Assembly: GCF_003417465.1 (NCBI RefSeq)
Contig: NZ_QVMV01000020.1
Span: 48,098-112,097 of the forward strand
DNA length: 64,000 nt
DNA from: Wenzhouxiangella sp. 15190
GTDB taxonomy: Bacteria > Pseudomonadota > Gammaproteobacteria > Xanthomonadales > Wenzhouxiangellaceae
Direction: 5' to 3'
Each line of letters starts with the position of its first letter. The first letter of the stretch is position 1. Positions 8,347 through 17,155 of this stretch are shown here, one piece after another. A program made the translations under genes and the position numbers. Under the pieces are notes generated by a model that saw nothing but the letters and a program-made list of their open reading frames with translations, made no database searches and was not told the origin of the DNA.

Positions 8347-9339
8347 ATGCGCCCTCGCACGCCTCTCTGGTGGAGAAGTGTGGTTCTGGCCGTCACCCTG
8401 ACAGCCAGCGTCTGGGTGTGGGCGCAACCGCAGGGATGGGTCATCAATTCCCGCGATTATCTCTCCGAGGAAGACCAGATCGGCGCGCTCTGGGAACTCG
8501 ACCTTGCCAGCGGCGATGCCCGACTCGAGGATCGCTCGCGCATCCAGCAGTTTCTGGACATCGAGGGTCTGTCGTTCAGCCTGGACAGGCAGCTTTACGG
8601 TATCGACGACGACACCAATACCCTGATTCGCATCGGTACCTCGAGCGGCAACGCGATTGCCGTCAATCAGGAAATGGGCAACCTTGGACTGCCTTCGGGC
8701 AATCACGATTTCGGCATGACCTTCACCTGCGAAGGCCGATTGCTGATATCGACCGATTCCGAGTCGCTCGGATTGTCGCTCTACGAGGCCGATCCCGAGA
8801 CCGGGCAGACCGAGCGGATCGGCGACCTCGGCGCGCCCATCGTCGACATGACCAGCCTGGGTAACCATGTCTACGGTATCGGCCGGGGTATGGCAACCGA
8901 CGCCAACGGGGCCGCCCCCAATCTCTATCGGATTGACACCGCGACCGGTCGAGCCGAATTGGTCGGCGCCTTGGGTGAGGAGGCTGGCCTTTACAACAAG
9001 GCGGGACTGGCCGCCGATTCGGACGGGACGCTCTGGGCCGTGACGGACCGGCGCCAGCAATCGGATCGAGATTCTTCCCGTTCGAGCCAGGTGCTCCGCA
9101 TCGACCCGGCCACCGGCCAGGCCGAGCGCGTGGCCGACGTTTCTTCGACCGATGACGGCGGCAGCCTGATCGGCCTCGAGTCCCTGGCCATCGCGCCGCC
9201 GGACGACTGTGGTCGCGGCGCGCTCGCCGGGACCGGTGCAATTCCCGTTCCCGTACTTTCCGCGCCGGCACTGTGGACGCTGGTCCTGCTAGTACTGGCT
9301 CTGGCCGCCGTGCCCCTTCGTCGGCTCGGCGCGAACTGA
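8347..9339 (+). CDS. Secreted repeat protein with IPTL-CTERM-like sorting tail
   Basis: A 330-residue exported protein of unknown function. The ATG at 8347 gives a signal peptide ending near VWVWAQ. The body holds repeated strands such as GALWELDLASGDA, LYRIDTATGRAELVG and VLRIDPATGQAERV, as in beta-propeller-type surface proteins. The C terminus is a short IPVPVLS motif, one hydrophobic helix and a final RR, the plan of IPTL-CTERM/PEP-CTERM sorting signals read by exosortases. No exosortase gene is in the window. It stands alone between hemH and tatA. Confidence 0.7.
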   Translation: MRPRTPLWWRSVVLAVTLTASVWVWAQPQGWVINSRDYLSEEDQIGALWELDLASGDARLEDRSRIQQFLDIEGLSFSLDRQLYGIDDDTNTLIRIGTSSGNAIAVNQEMGNLGLPSGNHDFGMTFTCEGRLLISTDSESLGLSLYEADPETGQTERIGDLGAPIVDMTSLGNHVYGIGRGMATDANGAAPNLYRIDTATGRAELVGALGEEAGLYNKAGLAADSDGTLWAVTDRRQQSDRDSSRSSQVLRIDPATGQAERVADVSSTDDGGSLIGLESLAIAPPDDCGRGALAGTGAIPVPVLSAPALWTLVLLVLALAAVPLRRLGAN

Positions 9340-9396
9340 TAGACTTTCAGTTTTCCCCTATCGGGCCGATACGGCCCAGTATCAGAGGTCTAGCGC

Positions 9397-9645
9397 ATGG
9401 GTATCGGCAACATCAGTTGGCCCCAAATCCTGGTCATTCTCGTCATCGTGCTGCTCATCTTTGGCACCAAGCGCATTCGCAACATCGGCAGCGATCTGGG
9501 CGGCGCGATTCGCGAGTTCCGAAAGGGCGTGGGTGAGAACGAGGACGAGGACGAAAACGAAAAGTCTGCAGACGACCACTCGCAGGAAAAGTCCTCGTCA
9601 CAAAGCGAAGAGCAGGACGATTCAACCTCCAAGCGGGAGCACTGA
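9397..9645 (+). CDS. tatA: Twin-arginine translocase subunit TatA
   Basis: Pore-forming subunit of the Tat system that exports folded proteins. The 82 residues show the short N-terminal membrane helix (residues 6-21), the FGTKRI hinge, an amphipathic helix and a very acidic, Ser-rich tail. First gene of tatABC; the next start codon is three bases after its stop. Confidence 0.96.
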   Translation: MGIGNISWPQILVILVIVLLIFGTKRIRNIGSDLGGAIREFRKGVGENEDEDENEKSADDHSQEKSSSQSEEQDDSTSKREH

Positions 9646-9648
9646 TCG

Positions 9649-9912
9649 GTGGGCGGCGTCGGCTTCAGCGAATTGCTGCTGCTGGCCCTGATCACGCTTC
9701 TGGTTGTCGGGCCGCAGCGTCTGCCCGAGATCGCACGTACCGTCGGCCGCTGGACGCGCCACGCGCGCAGCGCCTGGGCCAGCCTCAAGTCCGAATTCCA
9801 GGACGAGATGGACCGCGACCACAACCGGCGCATTCTCGAGGCCACGGAGGCCCACAAGCAGTCCGAATGCTTCGAACGGGAACCGCATGAGCGAAGAGAC
9901 GACGCGGACTGA
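9649..9912 (+). CDS. tatB: Twin-arginine translocase subunit TatB
   Basis: Works with TatC as the twin-arginine signal receptor. It starts with GTG. The family pattern GFSELLLLALITLLVVGPQRLPE is clear (helix about residues 3-20, then the GPQRLP hinge), followed by an amphipathic helix. At 87 residues it lacks most of the long variable C-terminal tail seen in E. coli TatB (171 residues). Its 3' end overlaps tatC by 26 bp. Confidence 0.93.
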   Translation: MGGVGFSELLLLALITLLVVGPQRLPEIARTVGRWTRHARSAWASLKSEFQDEMDRDHNRRILEATEAHKQSECFEREPHERRDDAD

Positions 9913-10651
9913 TCCCGAACTGTCCCTGATCGATCACCTGGTCGAGTTGCGCAGCCGACTGTTGCGGGCGGTGGCGGCGATCATCGTCGTTTTGCTGGTT
10001 CTCGCCCCCTTCGCCCGGCAGCTCTACGGCATTCTCGCCAAACCGCTGGTTCGTCATCTGCCCGAAGGCGCGAGCATGATCGCCATCGACGTGGCCTCGC
10101 CCTTCCTCACGCCGTTCAAGCTGGTGCTGATCCTGGCGCTGCTCATCGCCATGCCCTACGTCCTCTACCAACTCTGGGCCTTCGTCGCGCCGGGCCTGTA
10201 TCGCCAGGAGCAGCGCCTGGCCCGCCCCCTGCTGGGGATGGCCGTCTTGCTGTTTTATGTCGGCTGTGCATTCGCCTACTTCGTCGTGTTTCCGGTGGTG
10301 TTCGCCTTCTTCGCCTCCATGGCGCCCGAGGGCGTGGCGATGATGACCGACATCAACCGCTACCTGGATTTCGTATTGACGCTGTTCATCGCTTTCGGGC
10401 TTGCCTTCCAGGTGCCCGTGGCCACGATCATCCTGGTCGCCCTGGGCATCACCACGCCCAAGGCGCTGGGCCGGATGCGCGGCTACGTGGTCGTCGGTGC
10501 TTTCACGGTCGCGATGCTGATCACCCCGCCGGACATGATTTCGCAAACGCTGCTGGCGCTGCCGGTGCTGCTGCTGTTCGAGCTGGGTATCATCGCCTCA
10601 CGTGTGCTGGTGAAACGCTCGGCCGAGTCCGACGATCAGGCCAGTAATTGA
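9887..10651 (+). CDS. tatC: Twin-arginine translocase subunit TatC
   Basis: Core signal-peptide receptor of the Tat complex, with six membrane helices in 254 residues, close to the E. coli length. SLIDHLVELRSRLLRA is the conserved cytoplasmic N-terminal block, and FAYFVVFPVVFAFF is a typical central helix. The start at 9887 lies inside tatB, 26 bp before its end. The 3' end overlaps the convergent gene at 10636 by 16 bp, so no separate terminator fits between them. Confidence 0.97.
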   Translation: MSEETTRTDPELSLIDHLVELRSRLLRAVAAIIVVLLVLAPFARQLYGILAKPLVRHLPEGASMIAIDVASPFLTPFKLVLILALLIAMPYVLYQLWAFVAPGLYRQEQRLARPLLGMAVLLFYVGCAFAYFVVFPVVFAFFASMAPEGVAMMTDINRYLDFVLTLFIAFGLAFQVPVATIILVALGITTPKALGRMRGYVVVGAFTVAMLITPPDMISQTLLALPVLLLFELGIIASRVLVKRSAESDDQASN

Positions 10652-11472
10652 TCGTCGGGTTCCTGGCGGTTCCCGCCAGGCGATCCGAATACATCGGTAA
10701 AGGCCACCCACTGGCTGCCGGCCATCAACACCTGGACCAGCATCGCCACGAGCATGAAGACGACCTGAGCGATCATCTGGGCGGTGGTGCCCAGAGCCAG
10801 GCCCAGGGTCATCAGGACGATACCGAACACGAAGCCCAGGCCGACGACCATCGCGATGACCGCCAGGCCGAAGCCCAGAAAGGCCGACCAGTTGGCGACG
10901 ACCGCCCGCAGGCTCCCGGCCAGGGCGCTGGCAGTGGTGATATCGCGAAACATGACCAGCGGAATGGCGAAGTACATCGCCGCCATCACGACGGCAAGCA
11001 AAGCGGCGGCGACCAGCAGCATCGGCCCCAGCGAGATCTGCTCGAGCATTTCGGCCATCGCCTGCTGGGATTGCTGGGCAGCCTGGATCTGATCGGGCGT
11101 CACCTGGCCGCTCAGCCAGCTGGCAACCACCAGCAGCACGAGGAGACTGCCCATGATTCCGAAGGCGCCCAGGGCGAACAGGCGATTGCGCAGTTCCGGC
11201 CGGCCCCAGGCGGCAAACAGCATGGTCGGCGCCGGCCGGCGGCCGGCTGAGAGCTGGGCGAAGGCGGCGATGGCACCGGCGGTGAGCAGGGGGGTGATCA
11301 GCATCACGGCCAGCTGGCCCACGATCGGAACGACGGCGATCATCGACACCAGCAGCCACAAGGCAGCCAGACCGGCGAGTGGCCGAAAGCCGGAGAACAA
11401 CAGCTCGGCGGCGGCCGGCAGCCAGCGCAGACCGGCGGCGAAACCGCGCTTTCTGTAGTCAGGAGCACTCAT
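10636..11472 (-). CDS. BPSS1780-like integral membrane protein
   Basis: A 278-residue protein with about six hydrophobic segments, resembling the BPSS1780 family of conserved inner-membrane proteins, whose function is unknown. The start at 11472 overlaps the stop of the LOG-family gene (ATGA), so the two are translated from one message. A methionine- and glutamine-rich soluble stretch lies at roughly residues 120-150. Family assignment is by overall plan only. Confidence 0.6.
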   Translation of the reverse strand: MSAPDYRKRGFAAGLRWLPAAAELLFSGFRPLAGLAALWLLVSMIAVVPIVGQLAVMLITPLLTAGAIAAFAQLSAGRRPAPTMLFAAWGRPELRNRLFALGAFGIMGSLLVLLVVASWLSGQVTPDQIQAAQQSQQAMAEMLEQISLGPMLLVAAALLAVVMAAMYFAIPLVMFRDITTASALAGSLRAVVANWSAFLGFGLAVIAMVVGLGFVFGIVLMTLGLALGTTAQMIAQVVFMLVAMLVQVLMAGSQWVAFTDVFGSPGGNRQEPDDQLLA

Positions 11473-12068
11473 GGCGTACGGCGCACCGCGGCTGATTCGA
11501 GTGCCTCGTGCGCTGACCAGGCCACGGCCTCGCGCATGGCACGGAGCGCATCCTCGGGCTGCTCGACGGTCTGCCACATGTCCAGGTGGGTATGGTTCAT
11601 GAATCGTTCCTTTACGCTGTGGCCGAGAAAATCCAGCAAGCGATCGTAGTAGCCTTCCGTATTGATCAGCACGATCGGGCCCAGAAACTGTCCCAGTCGC
11701 TTGAGCGTCATGGCCTCGAACAGTTCCTCGAACGTACCGCAGCCGCCGGGCAGGGCGACGACCGCATCGGCCTGATCGAGCATGCGTGCCTTGCGAATAC
11801 GCATGTCGGACACGACCTCCAGGTCACGCAGTCCTTGATGCCCGCGCTCGACACGCGTGAGAAACTCGGGGATGATGCCGAGGACTTCGGCACCCTCGGC
11901 CAGTGCACCATCGGCCATCGCGCCCATCAGGCCCGTGCTGCCGCCGCCGTAGATGATACGCAGGCCGGCCGAGCCCAGTGTTCGACCCAGGCGCTCGGCC
12001 GCGTCGATGTAGATCGGCTCCAGCGCCTGGCTGGAAGCCGCATAGACCGTTACGCTCTTGATGGACAT
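11469..12068 (-). CDS. LOG-family nucleoside 5'-monophosphate phosphoribohydrolase
   Basis: Rossmann-like hydrolase of the LOG/TIGR00730 family, which splits nucleoside monophosphates into base and ribose 5-phosphate. Signature PGGCGTFEELFEAMT (PGGxGTxxE) and YGGGSTGLMG are both intact in 199 residues. Bacterial members act in purine turnover or detoxification more often than as cytokinin makers. Overlaps the membrane-protein gene downstream by 4 bp and is divergent from the cytochrome c gene. Confidence 0.88.
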   Translation of the reverse strand: MSIKSVTVYAASSQALEPIYIDAAERLGRTLGSAGLRIIYGGGSTGLMGAMADGALAEGAEVLGIIPEFLTRVERGHQGLRDLEVVSDMRIRKARMLDQADAVVALPGGCGTFEELFEAMTLKRLGQFLGPIVLINTEGYYDRLLDFLGHSVKERFMNHTHLDMWQTVEQPEDALRAMREAVAWSAHEALESAAVRRTP

Positions 12069-12096
12069 GAATGGACTCGGATTACGAAGGTCGATA

Positions 12097-12573
12097 ATGA
12101 TGGCTCATTGTAAACAGACGGCGATCGCCGCGCTGCTCTTGACGGTTTTGCTGGCCGGTTGCGGAGAACAGAACGGCTCCGACGAAAACGCGTCGCCGGG
12201 AGAGGCGGCCTTCGGCCCGCATTGCGCCGGCTGTCACGGGATGCAGGGTCAGGGCCGTCCGCCGAACTTCCCGCCACTGGCAGACTCCGAGTGGCTTGAC
12301 CTGCCGGCGGAGGGACTGACCGCCATCATCCTGCTGGGGCTGCGCGGTGAAATCGAGGTGGCCGGCCGGGCCTATGCCGGCTACATGCCGCCCATGCAGC
12401 ATCTCGACGATGACCAGGTAGCCGAAATCGTGCGCTACCTCAAGGCTCGCTGGTCGGATGAAGACATCGCCTGGACCGGCGAGGACGTGGCCGGCTTGAG
12501 AAATGTGCTGGCCGGCCGGCAGATGCCCGAAGGCCGGGAAGACGTCGATCTTATGCTCGAGGAGTTGCCATGA
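12097..12573 (+). CDS. Lipoprotein c-type cytochrome
   Basis: Monohaem cytochrome c of about 158 residues, exported and lipid-anchored: LLTVLLAGC is a lipobox and HCAGCH is the haem-binding CxxCH motif, with Met in YMPPMQHL as the likely sixth ligand. ATG codons at 12097 and 12100 are both possible. The last four bases overlap the rhomboid start. Electron partner unknown; it could serve an oxidase such as the cbb3 enzyme in this window. Confidence 0.85.
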   Translation: MMAHCKQTAIAALLLTVLLAGCGEQNGSDENASPGEAAFGPHCAGCHGMQGQGRPPNFPPLADSEWLDLPAEGLTAIILLGLRGEIEVAGRAYAGYMPPMQHLDDDQVAEIVRYLKARWSDEDIAWTGEDVAGLRNVLAGRQMPEGREDVDLMLEELP

Positions 12574-13223
12574 ATCAGCCGTTCCCGTTCCAGCGCCAGA
12601 GCAATCCGCCGGTGTCGATGATTCTGCTCGGCATTACGGTGGTGATGTATTTCGTGCAGATGACGGCGATGAGCGACGTGATTCGTCTGTTCGCCCTGTG
12701 GCCGCTTGCCACGCCCGATCTGATTCGCTTCGGCGATGGCAACACGATGGCGACCGGCTTCGCGCCCTGGCAACTGGTCAGTTACGGTTTCCTGCACGGC
12801 GGGATCGGGCACCTTTTCTTCAACATGTTCGCCTTGTACATGTTCGGTCTGCCGGTCGAGCGCGTGTGGGGAGCGCGTCGATTTCTCGTCTACTACTTCG
12901 TCTGCATGATCGGTGCGGCGGTTATCCAGCTGACGGTTGCCGCGGTTACCGGCGAAGTCTATCCGACGATCGGTGCCTCGGGCGCGGTGTTCGGCCTGCT
13001 GCTGGCCTTCGGAATGATGTTTCCCAACAGCACCATCATGTTGCTCATTCCGCCCATTCCCATGAAAGCGAAGTACTTCGTGATCGGCTACGGGTTGCTG
13101 ACGCTGTTTTTCGGCATGACCGGCACCATGGCCGGTGTGGCGCATTTCGCCCACCTCGGCGGCATGCTGTTCGGCTTCGGCCTGATTCTCTATTGGGGCA
13201 GCCGGCGTAGCCGAATGCGATAG
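12570..13223 (+). CDS. Rhomboid-family intramembrane serine protease
   Basis: Polytopic membrane protease of 217 residues with six helices. GASGAVFG holds the catalytic Ser137, AHFAHLGGM the catalytic His195, and the HGGIGHLFFNMFALY block the oxyanion His/Asn, all in family order. ATGA overlap with the cytochrome c gene suggests translational coupling. Substrate unknown. GlyGly-CTERM tails, the target of rhombosortases, are not seen nearby. Confidence 0.93.
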   Translation: MNQPFPFQRQSNPPVSMILLGITVVMYFVQMTAMSDVIRLFALWPLATPDLIRFGDGNTMATGFAPWQLVSYGFLHGGIGHLFFNMFALYMFGLPVERVWGARRFLVYYFVCMIGAAVIQLTVAAVTGEVYPTIGASGAVFGLLLAFGMMFPNSTIMLLIPPIPMKAKYFVIGYGLLTLFFGMTGTMAGVAHFAHLGGMLFGFGLILYWGSRRSRMR

Positions 13224-13359
13224 GGCGCGGCCTTGAAGGGGCGTCGGGAGCAGCCGGAAGCCCCCGGGCCGCCGTCTTGAACAAGGGCCCGCAGCAGGGA
13301 ACTTGCGTTATCCACTTGAATTTTCCGGTTTTATCTCCATTTTCGGTGATCGAAATTGG

Positions 13360-13415
13360 TTTTTTGGCAAATCTTTAGCCACAAACTTGTTTTTTGGCAT
13401 ATAATTAGCCGCAAA
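13360..13415 (+). promoter_or_regulatory. Direct-repeat operator overlapping the ectR promoter
   Basis: Two 26-bp direct repeats start exactly 30 bp apart, at 13360 and 13390, and match at 22 of 26 bases. Each has the plan TTTTTTGGCA, an AT-rich centre, TTAGCC and CAAA, with GGC and GCC as an inverted pair inside. The second copy contains a perfect TATAAT -10 at 13400-13405, so a bound protein would block RNA polymerase. The likely transcription start is only a few bases before the ATG at 13415. The natural candidate ligand is the MarR protein encoded next (autoregulation), by inference. Confidence 0.65.
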
Positions 13416-13975
13416 TGAGATCAAACGAAAACGACAAGACTGCAGCCAACGGCACCCGCCCGCCGCTGAAGACCGCGACGGACGGGCCGTTGGTCAATGA
13501 ACCCGACGACCCGCGTGTGATGGGCGTGGTGCGGAATTTCCGCGTCGCCGTTCGCGCGGTGCAGGCGCATTCGGCCTGGGTGGAAAAGCAGTGCGGTCTC
13601 AGTGCCGCTCAGTTGTGGGCGTTGTGGGAAGTGGATCGCTCGCCCGGCATGAGCGTCTCCGAGATCGCACGCCGCCTGTCGATCAAGCCGGCGACGGCCA
13701 GCAACCTGCTCGACAAGGTCGAGGGCAAGGGCCTGCTGACCCGATCGCGTCAGGGTCCGGATCAACGCGTGGTGCAGCTATTCGTCACCGATGAAGGTGC
13801 CGATTTGCTCGCGACCGCGCCGTTGCCGGCCCAGGGTGCGCTGCTCGACGCGCTCACTCGCCTGCGCGAGGACGAGCTCGATGAGCTCACTCAAGGCCTG
13901 GAGGCGCTGGTCGACATCCTGCATACCAAGGACGAGGGCTCCGCCCTGTCGCCGATGCATCCGGGCAAGAGTTGA
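13415..13975 (+). CDS. ectR: MarR-family regulator, likely EctR
   Basis: A 186-residue MarR-type winged-helix protein. [28 protein letters not shown] is the DNA-reading helix-turn-helix, followed by the [13 protein letters not shown] wing. It sits directly upstream of lysC-ectABC in the same direction, the position of EctR, the repressor of ectoine genes described in halotolerant methylotrophs. The -10 box lies so close to this ATG that the message may be leaderless; a later start is possible because the first 30 residues are low-complexity. The name is by context. Confidence 0.8.
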   Translation: MRSNENDKTAANGTRPPLKTATDGPLVNEPDDPRVMGVVRNFRVAVRAVQAHSAWVEKQCGLSAAQLWALWEVDRSPGMSVSEIARRLSIKPATASNLLDKVEGKGLLTRSRQGPDQRVVQLFVTDEGADLLATAPLPAQGALLDALTRLREDELDELTQGLEALVDILHTKDEGSALSPMHPGKS

Positions 13976-14021
13976 ATCAAACGAACTTCTTACACTCAAA
14001 TACATAAAGACGTTGGAAAAG

Positions 14022-15221
14022 ATGGATATCATCGTTCAAAAATATGGCGGATCCTCGCTTGCGGAAGACGGACAACTCCGGGCGGTGGCCCAACGCGTGG
14101 CTCGCTGCCGCGAAGAAGGCAAGGCCGTGGTGGTTGTCGTCTCCGCGCGAGGCAAGACCACCAGCCAGTTGCTGGCGCGTGCCGGCAAGTTGAACTCGAA
14201 TCCCGAGCATCGCGAGCTCGACATGCTGCTCGCCGCCGGTGAGCAGGCTTCGGCCTCGATGCTGAGCCTGGCGCTGCACGATCTGGGTCACGAAGCCGTG
14301 TCCCTGACCGGTCCGCAGGCGGGCGTGAAGACCTGCGATGCGCACATGAATGCGCGCATCAAGTGCGTCGATCCCGAGCGCATGCTCGAGACCCTCGAGG
14401 AAGGAAAGATTGCCGTGGTTGCCGGCTTCCAGGGCGAGAGCCCGGAAGGCGACATCACCACGCTTGGTCGCGGCGGGTCGGATACGACGGCCGTTGCCCT
14501 GGCCGCGGCGGTTGGCGCCGGGCGCTGTGAGATCTATTCCGACGTCGACGGTGTCTACACCGCCGACCCGCGCAAGGTGCCAGACGCCACGCGCCTGAGC
14601 ATGATCAGCCTGGCCGAGATGAAGACGCTGGCCCATCACGGCGCCGGTGTGCTCAACGAACGCGCCATCGACTATGCCATCGAGCACGACGTGACCATCG
14701 TCTGCCGTAAGGCGCACGGTGAAGGCGGCGAGACGATCGTCCGCGCCGAACCGGGGCTGGGCCGCTCGCGCATCGTCGGCGTGGCCTGCCACGACGAACT
14801 GCTGCAGGTGGAGTTCGACGAGTCGGCCGACCACACCAACCTGGCCGAGCGCCTGGACGACCTCGACATCTTCGTGCCCGAATTGGCTGAAGGAAAATCC
14901 GGTCGCTACCTGATCTCCATCGGCCAGCTGGCCGACGACGAGGGGCTGGCCCAGTCGATTCGCGACGAATTCGATACCGGCGTGGTCGTGGGCGGACCGA
15001 TTGCCAGTGTTTCGGCCGTTGGCTACAAGGCCGGCAGCGAGGAAGGTGCGGAAGAGATTGCCCGCAAGGAACTGGAATCCGAGGGCATTGCCGTACACGA
15101 GGTCATGCGTTTCGAGCACGCGGTGACCTGCCTGATCGATTGCAATGCCGTGGAGCGTGCCATGCAGATCTTTCATGATCGTTTTGAGATCACCGACACC
15201 GAGGTGGCCGATGTCGCCTAA
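14022..15221 (+). CDS. lysC: Aspartate kinase
   Basis: Phosphorylates aspartate, feeding aspartate semialdehyde into ectoine. [13 protein letters not shown] opens the kinase domain; [17 protein letters not shown] and [13 protein letters not shown] are its nucleotide and substrate blocks, followed by two ACT domains after about residue 260. The 399-residue size and motifs look like the LysC type of actinobacteria and Gram-positives rather than the longer Ask_Ect usual in proteobacterial ectoine clusters. I use the ATG at 14022 that precedes the conserved start. Its end overlaps ectA by 11 bp. Confidence 0.93.
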   Translation: MDIIVQKYGGSSLAEDGQLRAVAQRVARCREEGKAVVVVVSARGKTTSQLLARAGKLNSNPEHRELDMLLAAGEQASASMLSLALHDLGHEAVSLTGPQAGVKTCDAHMNARIKCVDPERMLETLEEGKIAVVAGFQGESPEGDITTLGRGGSDTTAVALAAAVGAGRCEIYSDVDGVYTADPRKVPDATRLSMISLAEMKTLAHHGAGVLNERAIDYAIEHDVTIVCRKAHGEGGETIVRAEPGLGRSRIVGVACHDELLQVEFDESADHTNLAERLDDLDIFVPELAEGKSGRYLISIGQLADDEGLAQSIRDEFDTGVVVGGPIASVSAVGYKAGSEEGAEEIARKELESEGIAVHEVMRFEHAVTCLIDCNAVERAMQIFHDRFEITDTEVADVA

Positions 15222-15717
15222 AGGCGCACAAGCACTGGCGGAACCGGTGTTTCGCAAGGCGCGTCCCGAAGACGGGGCCCGCATGTACGAGCTGGTCAAG
15301 GAGATGGGCGGTCTTGAACTGAACACTGCCTATTTCTATGTGTTGTTCTGCATCGACTTTGCCGAAACCTGCGTGGTCGCCGAGGTCGAGGGCGAGATGG
15401 CCGGCTTCGTGCTGGGTCATCGGCCGCCGGAGCGCCAGGACACGGTGTTTGTCTGGCAGGTCGGTGTGGCGCCGTTCATGCGCAAGCGGGGCATGGCGCG
15501 CCGTCTGCTGGAAGCATTTCTGGCGCAGAATCCGGATGCACGCTGGCTGGAAGCTTCGGTCACACCGAGCAATACGGCCTCGCGCAAGCTGTTCCGATCA
15601 GTGGCCCGCGATCACGGCGTCGACTGCCAGGTGAGTATATTCATGCTGGCCGAGCATTTTCCGGACGGTCACGAGCCGGAAGAGTTGTTCCGAATCGGAC
15701 CATTTGAATCCAACTGA
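15211..15717 (+). CDS. ectA: L-2,4-diaminobutyrate acetyltransferase
   Basis: GNAT acetyltransferase that makes N-gamma-acetyl-diaminobutyrate, the second ectoine step. The 168 residues include [30 protein letters not shown] and the acetyl-CoA loop [20 protein letters not shown]. The ATG at 15211 lies within the end of lysC (11-bp overlap), which ties aspartate kinase and ectA translation together. Confidence 0.96.
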   Translation: MSPKGAQALAEPVFRKARPEDGARMYELVKEMGGLELNTAYFYVLFCIDFAETCVVAEVEGEMAGFVLGHRPPERQDTVFVWQVGVAPFMRKRGMARRLLEAFLAQNPDARWLEASVTPSNTASRKLFRSVARDHGVDCQVSIFMLAEHFPDGHEPEELFRIGPFESN

Positions 15718-15752
15718 ACCGAATTCAATCTGAAGTAGTGAGTAAAACAACC

Positions 15753-17039
15753 ATGAGTCATCATCTAGACACCATCAATCGACTCGAATCGGAAGTGCGC
15801 AGTTACGTGCGCAATTTCCCGACCGTGTTCACGCATTCGCGTGGCGCCCGCCTGACTGACGAAGACGGCCGAGAATTCATCGACTTCTTCGCCGGTGCCG
15901 GCGTGCTCAACTATGGTCACAACAACCCCGAGATCAAGTCCGCATTGATGGACTACCTGGCCGAGGACCACATCGTCCACAGCCTGGACATGGCAAGTAC
16001 AGCGCGGGCGCAGTTCCTGGAGCGCTTCGAGGAAGTCATCCTCAAGCCACGTGAGCTGGACTACAAAGTCCAGTTCCCGGGGCCGACCGGCACCAATGCG
16101 GTCGAGGCGGCCCTGAAGCTGGCGCGCAAGGTCACCGGGCGCCACAACGTCATTTCGTTCACCAACGGTTTCCATGGCATGACCCTCGGTTCCCTGGCGG
16201 TGACCGGCAATGCCATGAAGCGTGCCGGGGCCGGCGTGCCGCTGGCCAACGCCTCGCAGATGCCGTTCGACGGCTATCTGGAGCAGGGCAGCGATCACAG
16301 CCTGGAACTGCTCGAACACATCCTCGGTGACGAGGGTTCGGGTGTCGACAAGCCGGCGGCCGTCATTCTCGAAACGGTGCAGGCCGAAGGCGGCGTCAAT
16401 GTCGCGCGCATGGAGTGGCTCAAGGAGTTGGCCGAGATCGTCAAGCGTCACGACGTGCTGCTGATCGTCGACGACATCCAGGTCGGTTGCGGCCGCACCG
16501 GTCCGTTCTTCAGTTTCGAGCCGGCCGGCATCAAGCCCGATATCGTTTGCCTGTCGAAGTCGTTGAGCGGCTTCGGCCTGCCGTTCGCCGTCACGCTGTT
16601 CAAGCCCGAGCTGGACCAGTGGTTGCCGGGTGAGCACAACGGCACGTTCCGGGGGCATAACCTGGCTTTCGTGACCGCCACCAAGGCGCTGGACTACTGG
16701 ACCAATGACGACTTGACCGAAGAGGTCAAGCGCAAGACCGGGATCATCGAGTCGCGCCTGGGCGCGCTGGTCGAGCGCATCCCGGTCGATGCCACCCTTC
16801 GCGGTCGCGGCTTCATCCAGGGTATCGCCTTCGACGATGCCGAGCTGGCCGGCAAGGCCTCGGCAGAGTGCTTCGAGCACGGACTGGTGATCGAGACCGC
16901 CGGTATCGACGACCAGGTGCTCAAGCTGCTGCCGCCGCTGACGATTTCCGACGAGGACCTCGAGAAGGGCCTGTCGATCATCGAGGAAGCGGTAACGAAG
17001 GTAGCGAACGGCGCCGCGCCGGATCAGAAAGTGGCCTGA
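15753..17039 (+). CDS. ectB: Diaminobutyrate-2-oxoglutarate aminotransferase
   Basis: PLP-dependent class III aminotransferase that turns aspartate semialdehyde into 2,4-diaminobutyrate, the first committed ectoine step. [17 protein letters not shown] is the typical EctB N terminus; [16 protein letters not shown] binds PLP phosphate and the lysine in [10 protein letters not shown] forms the Schiff base. The ATG at 15753 (428 residues) is preferred over the GTG at 15738 because it matches family starts. A strong terminator-like hairpin follows the stop. Confidence 0.96.
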   Translation: MSHHLDTINRLESEVRSYVRNFPTVFTHSRGARLTDEDGREFIDFFAGAGVLNYGHNNPEIKSALMDYLAEDHIVHSLDMASTARAQFLERFEEVILKPRELDYKVQFPGPTGTNAVEAALKLARKVTGRHNVISFTNGFHGMTLGSLAVTGNAMKRAGAGVPLANASQMPFDGYLEQGSDHSLELLEHILGDEGSGVDKPAAVILETVQAEGGVNVARMEWLKELAEIVKRHDVLLIVDDIQVGCGRTGPFFSFEPAGIKPDIVCLSKSLSGFGLPFAVTLFKPELDQWLPGEHNGTFRGHNLAFVTATKALDYWTNDDLTEEVKRKTGIIESRLGALVERIPVDATLRGRGFIQGIAFDDAELAGKASAECFEHGLVIETAGIDDQVLKLLPPLTISDEDLEKGLSIIEEAVTKVANGAAPDQKVA

Positions 17040-17094
17040 CCCGCTTTTGGAGGCGGCACCGAGCCGTCTCGCTCGACGCAAGTCAACTTGCAAT

Positions 17095-17132
17095 AGTCGC
17101 GTCGGGGGAACCCCGGCGCGACTTATTTTTTA
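17095..17132 (+). terminator. Intrinsic terminator hairpin between ectB and ectC
   Basis: AGTCGCGTCGGGG (17095-17107) pairs over 13 bp, with one G-T wobble, with CCCCGGCGCGACT (17111-17123) across a GAA loop and is followed by TATTTTTTAT. By structure this is a strong rho-independent terminator, yet it lies inside the ectABC order, 56 bp after ectB and 33 bp before the ectC start. Confidence 0.85.
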
Positions 17133-17155
17133 TCCAATTTCAGGAGGCAACAAAC

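Noticed and set aside
9334-9376. Terminator between the CTERM-like gene and tatA
   Set aside because: The AACTGA/TCAGTT and GGGCC/GGCCC stems are only 5-6 bp with a weak T-run; not strong enough to call.
8347-13223. The rhomboid as a rhombosortase for the CTERM-like protein
   Set aside because: Rhombosortases act on GlyGly-CTERM tails; the tail here is IPTL-like, and the genes are 3 kb apart with tatABC between.
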